A stretch of 64,000 nucleotides of DNA from the NCBI GenBank assembly GCA_903830565.1, contig CAIKUF010000105.1:1-64000 (forward strand), written 5' to 3'. Below, in pieces: positions 30,433-38,463 of the stretch (positions are counted from its first letter, which is position 1; every line of letters begins with the position of its first letter). The notes under the pieces are model-generated. The model made no database searches. It was not told the origin of the DNA and saw nothing but the letters and a program-made list of their open reading frames with translations. Both the position numbers and the translations under genes were made by a program. The DNA comes from an uncultured bacterium. GTDB lineage: Bacteria; Pseudomonadota; Gammaproteobacteria; Burkholderiales; Burkholderiaceae_C.

Positions 30433-32817
30433 ATGAAACTCACATTCCTCTCGGCCGCTGTGCCGCTGACCAAGACCTACACCAAGCTGCCAGACGGCTC
30501 AATCGAAAAATCCTCGTACCCCAACATCTGGGAAGTCACCTCCGTCATCGAGGACTGCCCCAACCTCTCAGTCTTCGAACACCTCCTGACCAAGCACGGC
30601 AAGCTGGGCCACTGCCTGCTCAAGGGCATGGTCATGAAGAGCCTCGTGGCTGAGTCCCGTGCCAACAGTACGGACCGCAACGCCACCACAGAGTTCATCT
30701 GCCTGGACATTGATGGCCTGGCCGCATCGTTCTCTCCCGACGTGGACGGTGTGGACTACGCACCCGTCGCCACGACCATCGAATCCATCCTCCGGTCTAT
30801 GGGCTTGGGTGACGTGAGCTACATCCTTCAGTGGTCAGGCTCACAAGGCATCTTCAACAACAGCCTGCGCTGCCACATCTTCATCATGCTGAGCAAGCCC
30901 GTCTCTGCGCCACTGATCAAGCAGTGGCTGATTCAGAAGAACCACGAGGTTGCAATCTTCAAGGCGCACCAGGCGCTGACCAAGACAGGCAACGCCCTGC
31001 TCTGGGGACTGGACGTCACAGCCTGTCAGTCCGACAAGCTGATCTACATCGCTGACCCCGTACTCAAGGGCAGCATCAAGAACCCGCTTGGCAAGAAAGC
31101 ACGCATTAAGCTGGTCAACAAGGCACAGACCACCTTCGACCTGACCGGCCGCATCAACTCAACAGACCAGAACCGTGCCCTCACAGAGGCGCGTGTCCTG
31201 GAGCTGCGTGACAAGGACGGTCTACCCAAGCGCAAGCTGACCTACAAGCACGTGGGGGGCCACGATGTGCTGGCCAAGCCAGGCGAGTGCATCGCTACCG
31301 AGATCAAAGTCGATCGCGGCTTTGTGTACTTCAACCTGAACGGAGGCGACTCATGGGCCTACTACCACCCGGAGAACAACCCGGACTACATCTTCAACTT
31401 CAAGGGCGAGCCAACCTACCTTACCAAAGAGCTATTGCCGCAATACTGGGAGACCTTGCAGTCACAGGCCTACCGCGTCAGTTCTACTGGGATTACCTAC
31501 TTGGCATTCCTCGAGCGCCAGACAAGCACGTACTGGCGTGGCACCTATGACGCCGCAGCCGACAACCTGGTGATCCATGCTGCCAAGAACGAGTCGATGG
31601 TCCGACAGTTCGCTGACAGCAACGGCCTGCGCCTGGGTGACAACATCCCTGAGTGGGACATGGAGTTCGATCCACTGGAAGACATCCGCGTGGACTTCAA
31701 CAACAAGAACATCAACACGTTCCAACGTACGGTGTTCATGAAGACTGAACAGCCCAAGAAGAAGCTGGCCGAGTGCCCACCACTGACCTTCAAGCTCATC
31801 AGCCACATCCTGGCCAACGACACAGAGGCCATCGAGCACTTCATCAACTGGCTGGCCTACATCGTCCAGCAGCGGGACCGCACGCGCACAGCGTGGGTGT
31901 TCCAGGGCTGCGAGGGCACAGGCAAGGGGCTGCTCATGGACAAGGTCCTGAGCCCCATGTTCGGCATGACGCAGACCGTGGTCAAGCGCGCCGGTGAATT
32001 GAGCGAGAAGTGGACAGACTTCGTCGAGGGCAAGCTCCTTGTCTTCATCGACGAGATCCAGACTTCAGCCCTCAAGGACGAGGCCGGCGTGATTGCCAAC
32101 CTGAAAAACCTGATCACTGAACCCAGTGTGATGGTGCGCGTGATGAACAGGAACGCGTTCAGCATCCGCAACTTCTGCAACTGGATCTTCGCCAGCAACA
32201 AGGCAGACCCAGTCAGCGTGTCCGCGACGGACCGCCGCTTCAACATTGGCCCATACCAGGGCACGCCGTATCCGCGCCCCACAGACGCAGAGGTCGACGC
32301 ACTCTGCCTGGAGGTGCAGGCCTTCTACCACTACCTGGAGACGTTCGCCTGCGACAAGGCCGCTGCGTCCACACCGCTGAAGAACTCAGCACGTGACCGC
32401 GTCATTGCCCTGAGCCAGACCACGAGCGAATCGACAGCTCTGGCGCTGACAGCTGGGAACATGGACTACTTCATCGACCAGCTGCCCACCGACGACAGCT
32501 ACAAGCTGGACATGGTGCGCATGGCACGTGTCGATGAATACCGACGTGCGCTGTGCGACGTGCTGAGCAGGACGAAGCCAGGCGGCATCTGCATCATCAA
32601 GCGCGACGAACTGTTTATCATGTTCAACTACACGGTAGGCGGCATGAACGTGAGCCCCACGAGCTTCACCAAGTTCCTGGGCCACCGGCAGATCGAGATC
32701 AAGCCCGTGAGTGTGGGCGGGAAGACAGTACGCGGCATCAGCGTGACCTGGTCAGAATCTGACAAGTTCGCTGAGCACCTGAAGACACATTTCAACGACA
32801 TGAAGGTGAGAACATGA
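30433..32817 (+). CDS. Primase-helicase (AEP-like N-terminus, SF3/D5-like helicase)
   Basis: This is a 794-aa protein. Around residues 88-95, ICLDIDGLA carries a DxD-type metal site, and further on RCHIFIMLSKPV supplies a His typical of archaeo-eukaryotic-type primases. Around residues 488-500, GCEGTGKGLL is a Walker A, and LLVFIDEIQTS (about 535-545) is a Walker B. IFASNKADPV then fits sensor 1 of D5/DUF5906-type helicases. It should unwind DNA and lay primers at the phage origin. It is the first gene of the rightward replication block, downstream of inverted-repeat copy 1. Confidence 0.85.
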   Translation: MKLTFLSAAVPLTKTYTKLPDGSIEKSSYPNIWEVTSVIEDCPNLSVFEHLLTKHGKLGHCLLKGMVMKSLVAESRANSTDRNATTEFICLDIDGLAASFSPDVDGVDYAPVATTIESILRSMGLGDVSYILQWSGSQGIFNNSLRCHIFIMLSKPVSAPLIKQWLIQKNHEVAIFKAHQALTKTGNALLWGLDVTACQSDKLIYIADPVLKGSIKNPLGKKARIKLVNKAQTTFDLTGRINSTDQNRALTEARVLELRDKDGLPKRKLTYKHVGGHDVLAKPGECIATEIKVDRGFVYFNLNGGDSWAYYHPENNPDYIFNFKGEPTYLTKELLPQYWETLQSQAYRVSSTGITYLAFLERQTSTYWRGTYDAAADNLVIHAAKNESMVRQFADSNGLRLGDNIPEWDMEFDPLEDIRVDFNNKNINTFQRTVFMKTEQPKKKLAECPPLTFKLISHILANDTEAIEHFINWLAYIVQQRDRTRTAWVFQGCEGTGKGLLMDKVLSPMFGMTQTVVKRAGELSEKWTDFVEGKLLVFIDEIQTSALKDEAGVIANLKNLITEPSVMVRVMNRNAFSIRNFCNWIFASNKADPVSVSATDRRFNIGPYQGTPYPRPTDAEVDALCLEVQAFYHYLETFACDKAAASTPLKNSARDRVIALSQTTSESTALALTAGNMDYFIDQLPTDDSYKLDMVRMARVDEYRRALCDVLSRTKPGGICIIKRDELFIMFNYTVGGMNVSPTSFTKFLGHRQIEIKPVSVGGKTVRGISVTWSESDKFAEHLKTHFNDMKVRT

Positions 32818-32981
32818 AGCCCGAAAGACTGCCCAAATTCACAGCCTCATTGCGCAACTTAGCCGATGCGCTAAAGGTGCCCTATGAAAAACGCGAGGAC
32901 GAGTTGGAAGATAGCGAGATTGAGTACATGCTGCGCACTGCCGCCGACGTCATTGAAGATCTTGGAAAGAAACCATCATGA
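32814..32981 (+). CDS. Small early protein
   Basis: This is a 55-aa charged helical protein (MKPERLPKFTASLRNLADAL...), coupled by ATGA to the primase gene and to the next gene. No family recognised. Confidence 0.55.
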   Translation: MKPERLPKFTASLRNLADALKVPYEKREDELEDSEIEYMLRTAADVIEDLGKKPS

Positions 32982-33289
32982 AATACACAGTCATCGTGAT
33001 GCGCCCAGAGTGGTTCATCGACTCTGTGGAAGACTTTGACGACCTCCAGTCGCTGCAGTACGTCGCTACGGGTGTGGAAGCCGAAGAGAACGTCAGTGCA
33101 GGCAAAGCTGCCTGCAAGGAGGTGTTCAAGGCTGACAAGCTCGACCTTCGGCAACAGGTCAAGGAGCGCGGCCCAATCACCTACTGTGGCCACGATCTGC
33201 GGGGGTTGGACTGGTCCGACTACACCGTGCTCGGGACGATCGACGACACGGGTACATACCGTTCGTGGCTAAACGGGACGTTTCCATGA
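32978..33289 (+). CDS. Early protein of unknown function
   Basis: This is a 103-aa protein, MKYTVIVMRPEWFIDSVEDF.... The ATG overlaps the preceding stop. The alternation of beta and helix with a VEAENVSAGKAA-like central part is typical of small phage early proteins, but no family is recognised. Its stop overlaps the next start (ATGA). Confidence 0.6.
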   Translation: MKYTVIVMRPEWFIDSVEDFDDLQSLQYVATGVEAEENVSAGKAACKEVFKADKLDLRQQVKERGPITYCGHDLRGLDWSDYTVLGTIDDTGTYRSWLNGTFP

Positions 33290-33492
33290 GACGCAATAGC
33301 AGCGACATCTGGCGAGTCAACCATCGCAAGCGCCGCCAAGCGCTGAATTTCAGCGACCGCGCACGCGAAGCAGCGCAGCTGCACTGCGACAGAGCGAACA
33401 AAGAGGAAGAAGAGGAGTACCCCACTCGGCCCTACAGACGCTACGTCAAACAAATCGAAATAGTTCTTGACGACCAACCATCGAAGCTCTAA
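33286..33492 (+). CDS. Small charged early protein
   Basis: This is a 68-aa protein, MRRNSSDIWRVNHRKRRQAL..., with a basic N-terminal half and an acidic EEEEE patch. The ATGA overlap with the preceding gene sets the start; an upstream ATG at 33265 lies inside that gene. No family recognised. Confidence 0.55.
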   Translation: MRRNSSDIWRVNHRKRRQALNFSDRAREAAQLHCDRANKEEEEEYPTRPYRRYVKQIEIVLDDQPSKL

Positions 33493-33498
33493 GATCGA
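33488..33498 (+). promoter_or_regulatory. TCTAA-family motif before the 87-aa gene
   Basis: TCGAAGCTCTAAG begins at 33481 and continues ATCGAATCTATG into the ATG at 33503. The 13-base part also occurs at 47100 (plus) and upstream of terS (minus). The following gene has no Shine-Dalgarno sequence. Confidence 0.4.
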
Positions 33499-33502
33499 AT
33501 CT

Positions 33503-33766
33503 ATGAAAGATTTAGACGCCGCAATCAACATCAGCTTCAAGGGCCCAAACGTCCGCGAACTGATGCAGGAGAACCACCTCATGGTGCGTGCCATCTTCCA
33601 TAAAGCCAGCTCGCTGATGGACGGCTACGTCAAGGTCCATGTCACCCCACGCGAGCCGTTGGGTGACATGGCCTGGAGCATGGTCATCGCTACCCCTGGA
33701 GGGAACACCACCCTCCTTGCCTTGCAGAAGAACCTGTCAGCCTCGGTCTCTTTCGCAACCCAATAA
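33503..33766 (+). CDS. Early protein of unknown function
   Basis: This is an 87-aa protein, MKDLDAAINISFKGPNVREL.... The start follows TCGAATCT directly and lacks a ribosome site, suggesting a very short or atypical leader. No family recognised. Confidence 0.55.
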   Translation: MKDLDAAINISFKGPNVRELMQENHLMVRAIFHKASSLMDGYVKVHVTPREPLGDMAWSMVIATPGGNTTLLALQKNLSASVSFATQ

Positions 33767-33826
33767 ACCACCCGCCTTTCAGCCCTAAGCCCTCACAGGC
33801 TGAGGGCAAACTCACCTCAAAATCTT

Positions 33827-34150
33827 ATGTCTAACGTCGTCGCTCTAAGAAAACCCGCCCCGGAGCGCAAGTCTCGGGCCAACGCTGCATCCGCTGCACC
33901 GCAAGGAAAAGACAAGGTGGTGCTGCCTGTGCTCAGCAACCGCACACCAGTCTCCATGAAGCCTGGCACGTTCAAGAAACGCATCAAGAAAGAGAACGAA
34001 ACACCACCCCGCTCTTCATTCATCTGGGGCTCAGATTTGTACGACGGGGCTGAACTCAGACCTTACCAGGGCCGACCTGGTGCCAACGACGCTCTCAGTT
34101 TCCCGTCACGTAACGGTGACTTCTTCGCATACCGAAAGGACGCAGCATGA
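33827..34150 (+). CDS. Basic early protein
   Basis: This is a 107-aa protein, MSNVVALRKPAPERKSRANA.... The N-terminal 65 residues are Lys/Arg/Pro/Ala-rich and look disordered; the rest has aromatic residues. The leader reads AAAATCTTATGTCTAAC, a TCTAA-like context without a ribosome site. Its stop overlaps the next start (ATGA). Confidence 0.55.
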   Translation: MSNVVALRKPAPERKSRANAASAAPQGKDKVVLPVLSNRTPVSMKPGTFKKRIKKENETPPRSSFIWGSDLYDGAELRPYQGRPGANDALSFPSRNGDFFAYRKDAA

Positions 34151-34614
34151 ACGCAGTAGCTCTCGCATTCAAAGAGGCCAGCATCGCCGTGCCGCCACTC
34201 AACAAGCGCATCTGGCTCTGGCTGAAAGATCACCCGCACAAGACAGCTGCCGAGCTGGGCGTGGTGTTCTCTGGGGACAACTCCCTCTCCGGCGCCATGT
34301 ACGACCTGTATGTGCGGAACATGGCGACGCGGATGTCGGTGCCGAACGGCCGCTCTAGCCGAGGCCCCCGCACGTGCTTCGCTTACTCAGCCCTGGGCAA
34401 ATCATTCGAGCTGCTGCCGGTCAAGCGCCTCCCAACGCTCAACGCCAAGCACCAGGCCGCTAAGCCGCCAGTCATCACGTTGGTGCCGGTGCCGGCGCCA
34501 GCACCAGTCGAGCGCGTCAAGCCTACTGGCGAAATCAGCATCGACACCCTCACCATCAAACAGGCACGTGCCCTGTATGACGAGCTGCGCGTCATCTTCG
34601 GGGACGTCAAATGA
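34147..34614 (+). CDS. Possible winged-helix early protein
   Basis: This is a 155-aa protein. Residues about 15-75 (LNKRIWLWLKDHPHKTAAEL, then MYDLYVRNMATRM) have the helix, helix and strand pattern of a winged helix. A Pro/Val/Ala linker and a C-terminal helix (DTLTIKQARALYDELRVIFG) follow. It could bind DNA and be a regulator, but it does not resemble a CI or Cro repressor closely. Confidence 0.5.
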   Translation: MNAVALAFKEASIAVPPLNKRIWLWLKDHPHKTAAELGVVFSGDNSLSGAMYDLYVRNMATRMSVPNGRSSRGPRTCFAYSALGKSFELLPVKRLPTLNAKHQAAKPPVITLVPVPAPAPVERVKPTGEISIDTLTIKQARALYDELRVIFGDVK

Positions 34615-34811
34615 ACGCCATCTCCATCCGCTCCATCTTCAAGGCACCCAAGCCGCCCACCCCGCAGCAGCGCGCTCTCCAGGAGCTGCACGACGCTGAG
34701 CATGCGCTGCTCGTTGCACTGAGCGAGCGCGAGCACGCCACAGCGACGGTCAGCTACAACGAGTGCCGTGTGAAGCGCCTGAAAGCCTACGTCACCACGG
34801 AGATTGCATGA
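34611..34811 (+). CDS. Small helical early protein
   Basis: This is a 66-aa protein with a helical, Glu/Ala/His-rich body (QQRALQELHDAEHALLVALS). It resembles a short coiled coil common in phage early regions. ATGA coupled on both sides. Confidence 0.55.
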   Translation: MNAISIRSIFKAPKPPTPQQRALQELHDAEHALLVALSEREHATATVSYNECRVKRLKAYVTTEIA

Positions 34812-34978
34812 CCAAGCTCGTTGCCCTCACCCCGACCCACGCCGCTGTCTATGAGAACCGTGTGCAGCTGGCTGTGTACAGCATTCCTTCGGATACGACG
34901 ATCACAGTTGAGGACGTCGAAGCAATGAAAGCCGCCCATGACCTGCCGCCCCCGGCCCACAGCCTCGTCCCTGCGTGA
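34808..34978 (+). CDS. Small early protein
   Basis: This is a 56-aa protein, MTKLVALTPTHAAVYENRVQ..., coupled by ATGA to the preceding gene. No family recognised. Its C-terminal third overlaps the next possible gene in another frame. Confidence 0.45.
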   Translation: MTKLVALTPTHAAVYENRVQLAVYSIPSDTTITVEDVEAMKAAHDLPPPAHSLVPA

Positions 34979-35087
34979 CGAAGGATTAGAGGACGACGAA
35001 ATCGAGGCCGTGCTCTCTGAGCTGGCTGAAGAGAGGTACCGAAACCGACGAGACGAGGAGATGGAACGTGAAACTGAAAACATCTGA
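34938..35087 (+). CDS. Possible small acidic protein overlapping both neighbours
   Basis: This is a 49-aa frame. After a short Arg/Pro start it contains LRDEGLEDDEIEAVLSELAE and ERYRNRRDEEMERETENI, a charged helical pattern that looks like real protein. It overlaps the previous gene by 41 bases and the next by 20. No other frame covers 34979-35067. Confidence 0.4.
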   Translation: MTCRPRPTASSLRDEGLEDDEIEAVLSELAEERYRNRRDEEMERETENI

Positions 35088-35376
35088 ACTGACAGGCGCT
35101 GCGCTGGATTGGGCAGTGGCGAAGTGTGTATTCGGCTACGGCGCAGACTGCAAAGAAAACCGCTACTCGACCGATTGGGCAGAGGGTGGCCCGATTATTG
35201 AGCGGGAAGGCATAAGCACACGGCGATTTACGGTCGGCACAGCCGACTGGATCGCCTATGCCAATGTGGATGGTGCGGAGTGGCTGCACGGCCCAACGCC
35301 TCTAATTGCAGGGATGCGGTGCTACGTCGCAAGCAAGCTGGGCGATGAAGTGGAGGTGCCAGATGAACTTGCCTAA
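35068..35376 (+). CDS. DUF2591 (NinX-like) family protein, short paralogue
   Basis: This is a 102-aa protein starting at a GTG with AGGAG six to ten bases upstream. KIKTSEL-like KLKTSELTGAALDWAVAKC, YSTDWAEGGPIIERE and GPTPLIAGMRCYVASKLGDE match the DUF2591 family found in many phages, whose function is unknown. It is directly followed and overlapped by a larger paralogue, so the pair is a tandem duplication. Confidence 0.8.
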   Translation: MKLKTSELTGAALDWAVAKCVFGYGADCKENRYSTDWAEGGPIIEREGISTRRFTVGTADWIAYANVDGAEWLHGPTPLIAGMRCYVASKLGDEVEVPDELA

Positions 35377-35869
35377 CGCCCAAAAGCCCACGCAAATGAA
35401 AATCAAGACATCTGAACTTGAACGACGCGCCCTTGACTGGGCGGTGTCGAAAGCGCTTGGTAGGCTAGGGCAGAAACCGCCCAGGTGCTGCGCCTGCAAG
35501 CACTACGAGGAACGACAGGGTCGGGATGATGCGATTCAGTATTGCCATCATCCGAAGATGGACTTCGTGGATGGTAGTGAGGCATTCGGCTCATGGCCAT
35601 CGGACCACGCTCGGCACGAGCAGTGCCCGATCAATGAGTTGACTGCAGAGCCGTACTCGACCGACTGGGCGCAAGGTGGCCCGATCATTTATCAGGCGAG
35701 GATTCAGCTGCAGATTGACGCAAGTGGGAACGACTTCGCTGTTATCTGGAAGAAGAACATTGGTTATGGCCCCCGTATTGACGGCCCCACCCCACTCATC
35801 GCAGGGATGCGCTGCTACGTTGCCAGCGAGATGGGCGATGAAATCGAGGTGCCAGATGAACTGGTCTGA
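35363..35869 (+). CDS. DUF2591 (NinX-like) family protein with Cys-rich insert
   Basis: This is a 168-aa protein. The ATG at 35363 lies inside the end of its paralogue. The KIKTSELERRALDWAVSKAL opening and the YSTDWAQGGPII and GPTPLIAGMRCYVAS blocks match the shorter neighbour. Between them it has an insert with CCACKHY, YCHHP and HEQC, whose Cys/His pattern suggests a zinc site. The insert looks like a separate small domain captured by one copy after duplication. Confidence 0.8.
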   Translation: MNLPNAQKPTQMKIKTSELERRALDWAVSKALGRLGQKPPRCCACKHYEERQGRDDAIQYCHHPKMDFVDGSEAFGSWPSDHARHEQCPINELTAEPYSTDWAQGGPIIYQARIQLQIDASGNDFAVIWKKNIGYGPRIDGPTPLIAGMRCYVASEMGDEIEVPDELV

Positions 35870-36044
35870 CGATCCCAACACAGAAGCAAAGCTGCGTATT
35901 GCGCGGCTCGAAAAGCTTGTAGGCGTGCTGCTGCAGGACAAGCTGAAACACGAAACCTACGGCGTTCAGAAACGCCAGCGCGAAGAAGCCCACGAACGCT
36001 ATATGGAGCGCGTGACTGCCGAGTGCACCAACCCGAACGAATAA
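35856..36044 (+). CDS. Small coiled-coil protein
   Basis: This is a 62-aa charged helical protein (KLRIARLEKLVGVLLQDKLK). The ATG overlaps the end of the DUF2591 paralogue, the same arrangement as that between the two paralogues. Probably a short coiled coil. Unknown. Confidence 0.5.
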   Translation: MNWSDDPNTEAKLRIARLEKLVGVLLQDKLKHETYGVQKRQREEAHERYMERVTAECTNPNE

Positions 36045-36129
36045 GTTACGGGGCCGGGCGCACGGGAAAACTCACCTTGAGTGCCCGGCGTGGTTCATGT
36101 AACCCGGCCCCACCTTTGAAGGAAATGAA

Positions 36130-36645
36130 ATGTACACAACACTGAACAAAATCCGCGCCTGCGCACCCTGCGCTAATGGCTGGACAAAGCTCCTGAAGAA
36201 TCTCGGTAAGGCGAAGCCCGATGACGAGCCGCTGAAGATCACAACGATTCTTGACAGTAACGGGCTTGATGATGCTCTGTGGTGCCTGCGCGCAGTAGAT
36301 GGCTATCAGCAGGAAATGCGCCTCTATGCGGTTGACTGCGCTAGAAGTGTTCAGCATCTGATTGATGACCCACGCAGTGTTGCAGCGATTGATGTAGCAG
36401 AGCGTCATGCCTATGGGTTGGCTACAGAGCAGGAACTGGACGCAGCATGGGAAGCACGGGGCGCAGCACGGGACGCAGCACGGGACGCAGCACGGACCGC
36501 AGCACGGGCCGCAACATGGCACACAGCACGGGGCGCAGCACGGGACGCAACATGGCACACAGCATGGGACGCAACATGGCACGCAGCACGGGCTGTGCAA
36601 GCCGACTTACTGCGCACTGTCTGCGCGGAGATTGAGAACCGTTAA
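36130..36645 (+). CDS. Repeat-tailed early protein
   Basis: This is a 171-aa protein. Residues 1-105 form a globular helical domain (MYTTLNKIRACAPCANGWTK..., DDALWCLRAVDG, VAERHAYG). Residues about 106-155 are Ala/Arg/Trp/His repeats (AARDAARDAARTAARAATWH) encoded by 12-base DNA repeats. Proteins with this helical domain and an Ala-rich repeat tail are common in prophages; their function is unknown. GAAGGAAATGAA includes the ribosome site. Confidence 0.65.
   Translation: MYTTLNKIRACAPCANGWTKLLKNLGKAKPDDEPLKITTILDSNGLDDALWCLRAVDGYQQEMRLYAVDCARSVQHLIDDPRSVAAIDVAERHAYGLATEQELDAAWEARGAARDAARDAARTAARAATWHTARGAARDATWHTAWDATWHAARAVQADLLRTVCAEIENR
36441..36593 (+). repeat. Degenerate 12-base tandem repeat in coding sequence
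   Basis: About 12 units of GCAGCACGGGAC and variants (GCAACATGGCAC, GCAGCATGGGAC) occur here. The period is a multiple of three, so all frames on both strands stay open and produce long spurious frames, including Cys/Pro-rich and Arg/Ser/Thr-rich ones. Copy number could change without breaking the real gene. Confidence 0.85.
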
Positions 36646-36739
36646 CAAGTTTGCCACCACAGCCTGCGGCCAACCTCAATATCGAGTGCGCCAGTGGGAT
36701 TGCAGAAGCTGTGGTGGCGATTCAATAAGGAGAAATGAA

Positions 36740-36994
36740 ATGAAGATCAAACAATGCCCAGATGGGTATACAACCTGCCGCAAGGCCGAAGCGACAGAGC
36801 AATGGTGTGAGGGTCGGTGCCATGCTGATGACCCAACTACTGAGCGACAGTGGCTTGAGCAGGCCCACAAGATGCTGGTTGGGCTTTGCCGTAGCAACAA
36901 GATGGCGGCTCTACATCGTCCCGAATACGGGGCTACATCGGCCGGAAACTTTACGGCAGAGCTCGGAAGTTTTTTGAAGGAGCGAGCGAAATGA
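36740..36994 (+). CDS. Small early protein with Cys residues
   Basis: This is an 84-aa protein. The ATG at 36740 follows AAGGAGAAATGA, a good ribosome site. MKIKQCPDGYTTCRKAEATE and CEGRC give four cysteines near the N-terminus, a possible zinc site. A longer frame through the 12-base repeats is rejected. ATGA overlap with the next gene. Confidence 0.55.
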   Translation: MKIKQCPDGYTTCRKAEATEQWCEGRCHADDPTTERQWLEQAHKMLVGLCRSNKMAALHRPEYGATSAGNFTAELGSFLKERAK

Positions 36995-37395
36995 ACAACT
37001 ACGCTGAGCTGGTGAAAACGCTGTACTCGCTCGACATGGGCGGAAGTGCAGAACAAGTCGAAGCCCTGCAAGCCAAGGTCGAAGAGTTGGAAGTACAGCA
37101 GCACGGGTGGGTTAAGGAGAGTGCCCCAGGTGGCTGGATATACGCCCTGCGACTCCGGTGCGAGGCTGCTGAGTTGGATGCGAAGCGGCATTCTAGGAAT
37201 CTTCTGCAAGCAGAAAATCGTGCGGTCAATTTTCGTGACTGCCTTCTGAATCAGCGGGGGCTTATTGCTGAGAACGGAATGTCGAATGAACAGATAAACG
37301 ATGTGCTGAACGAGTTTGACTTAATGGACAAGGAAACACACCATGACACAAACACTAAAGGAACTGGCTCTGGCTGCGAAAGGCCTACCCACTGA
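36991..37395 (+). CDS. Coiled-coil early protein
   Basis: This is a 134-aa protein with a heptad-like helix (EQVEALQAKVEELEVQQHG) and a charged C-terminus. Its last 53 bases overlap the next gene in a different frame. Unknown function. Confidence 0.55.
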   Translation: MNNYAELVKTLYSLDMGGSAEQVEALQAKVEELEVQQHGWVKESAPGGWIYALRLRCEAAELDAKRHSRNLLQAENRAVNFRDCLLNQRGLIAENGMSNEQINDVLNEFDLMDKETHHDTNTKGTGSGCERPTH

Positions 37396-37636
37396 TTCGT
37401 GGCTCCCATCGATGGGTGAATTTCGCAAAGCCGCCGACCCTGACGCAATCCTGGCGCTGCTGGACTTGGCTGATGACAGGCTTGCACAGCTGACCGATGA
37501 CCAAAAGAGGTATCTTGATTTGCGTGACGATAACAAGGCGCTACGGGAGGCGCTGGAAGACCTGGTGAGTGAGTTTGGAATATGTGGATTGACAGATAAC
37601 GCTATTGCCGTACTTCAAAAAGGAGAGAAGAAATGA
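37343..37636 (+). CDS. Small modular early protein, family A copy 1
   Basis: This is a 97-aa protein. The N-terminal half is unique. The C-terminal half has DDNKALREALEDLV and ends AIAVLQKGEKK, modules shared with the next gene (IKALREALVNLA, ARAVLQKGQKE). The 3' end and the following ribosome site are also repeated at DNA level. Unknown function; helical. Confidence 0.55.
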   Translation: MTQTLKELALAAKGLPTDSWLPSMGEFRKAADPDAILALLDLADDRLAQLTDDQKRYLDLRDDNKALREALEDLVSEFGICGLTDNAIAVLQKGEKK

Positions 37637-37950
37637 ACAACCGATGCAAGCACCTAGAAGATGACGGGTTCCATGTGTGCGGGAGCTACGCATTCAATCT
37701 GTACCGTGAAAATATCAAGCAGGGCGACTTATGCGATACCCACTACTGGGAGGAAAAATGCGCCTCTGTACTCGCCTCGCTCGCTGCATCCGAAGACAAG
37801 ATCAAGGCGCTACGGGAGGCGCTGGTGAACCTGGCGCACAGCTGCGAGAAATCACGCATTTGGGGTGGCATGGAATGGGTCTATCACCCAGTCCACCCTA
37901 TCCACTACCTGCCCGCGCTTGAGCAAGCCCGCGCCGTACTTCAAAAAGGA
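37534..37950 (+). repeat. Shared DNA modules in three consecutive small genes
   Basis: A 23-base block starting CAAGGCGCTACGG is identical at 37534-37556 and 37803-37825. GCCGTACTTCAAAAAGGA is identical at 37607-37624 and 37933-37950, at gene 3' ends where it also supplies the next ribosome site. CTCGCCTCGCTCGC recurs at about 37773 and 38068. The genes look assembled from interchangeable parts. Confidence 0.8.
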
Positions 37951-37962
37951 CAGAAGGAATGA
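37633..37962 (+). CDS. Small modular early protein, family A copy 2
   Basis: This is a 109-aa protein, MNNRCKHLEDDGFHVCGSYA..., with an N-terminal Cys/His set (CKHLEDDGFHVC, later CDTHYWEEKC) and the shared IKALREAL helix and VLQKGQKE end. ATGA coupled on both sides. Probably a small zinc-binding protein; function unknown. Confidence 0.6.
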   Translation: MNNRCKHLEDDGFHVCGSYAFNLYRENIKQGDLCDTHYWEEKCASVLASLAASEDKIKALREALVNLAHSCEKSRIWGGMEWVYHPVHPIHYLPALEQARAVLQKGQKE

Positions 37963-38135
37963 ACATTATTACACCTTGGCAAGAGCGCTTGATGCGGCCT
38001 ATTGCGCACATGGACGAACACAAAATAGAGTGCGCGATAGCCGAGATCGACGAGCTTCGCGCCGCACTCGCCTCGCTCGCCGCAGCCGAAGCGAAGATCA
38101 AGGCGATGGATGAGCAGGAGCCAAGCCATGACTGA
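37959..38135 (+). CDS. Small helical early protein
   Basis: This is a 58-aa protein, MNIITPWQERLMRPIAHMDE..., with the shared ALASLAAAEAKIKA module. ATGA coupled to the preceding gene and overlapping the next by 8 bases. Confidence 0.55.
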   Translation: MNIITPWQERLMRPIAHMDEHKIECAIAEIDELRAALASLAAAEAKIKAMDEQEPSHD

Positions 38136-38463
38136 CAAGATACTGATTGACCGGGCGCTGGCAATAAAACTCGTACAGATGCTTGAAGCGGCTGGTCATG
38201 ATGCCGATGAAATTTTGTCTGCACTCGCAGCCAGTCCTGCTGACGATGTGTTGCTGGAGGGGCAGAAGACAATAGCATGGATGAGAATAGATAGCTCCGG
38301 CAACGAGTCACCATCTTTCGTTTTTGATGAGCCAACAGCACTTATGGTGCGTGAGGCCGCAGTATGGGGAGAGAGCTATATGCCACTAATCCATAGACAA
38401 GGGGCACTCGCTGCCAGTCCTGCTGCGACAGCCAATCTAACCTCGAAGGAAGATCATGAGTGA
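38128..38463 (+). CDS. Early protein of unknown function
   Basis: This is a 111-aa protein. MTDKILIDRALAIKLVQMLE is helical, and a beta-type part follows (KTIAWMRIDSSGNESPSFVF). The ALAASPA segment occurs twice (DEILSALAASPADD, GALAASPAATAN), an internal duplication often seen in small prophage proteins of this type. Start set by overlap with the preceding stop. Confidence 0.55.
   Translation: MTDKILIDRALAIKLVQMLEAAGHDADEILSALAASPADDVLLEGQKTIAWMRIDSSGNESPSFVFDEPTALMVREAAVWGESYMPLIHRQGALAASPAATANLTSKEDHE

Noticed and set aside
36441-36593. The short regular repeats as a CRISPR array
   Set aside because: Units are contiguous 12-mers without spacers and lie in a reading frame. No CRISPR-like repeat-spacer pattern was seen anywhere in the window.
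36046-36600. Long minus-strand frames rich in Cys-Pro or Arg/Ser (such as repeated CCVPCC) over the repeat gene
   Set aside because: They arise because the 12-base tandem repeat leaves every frame open. They have no ribosome site and run against all neighbouring genes.
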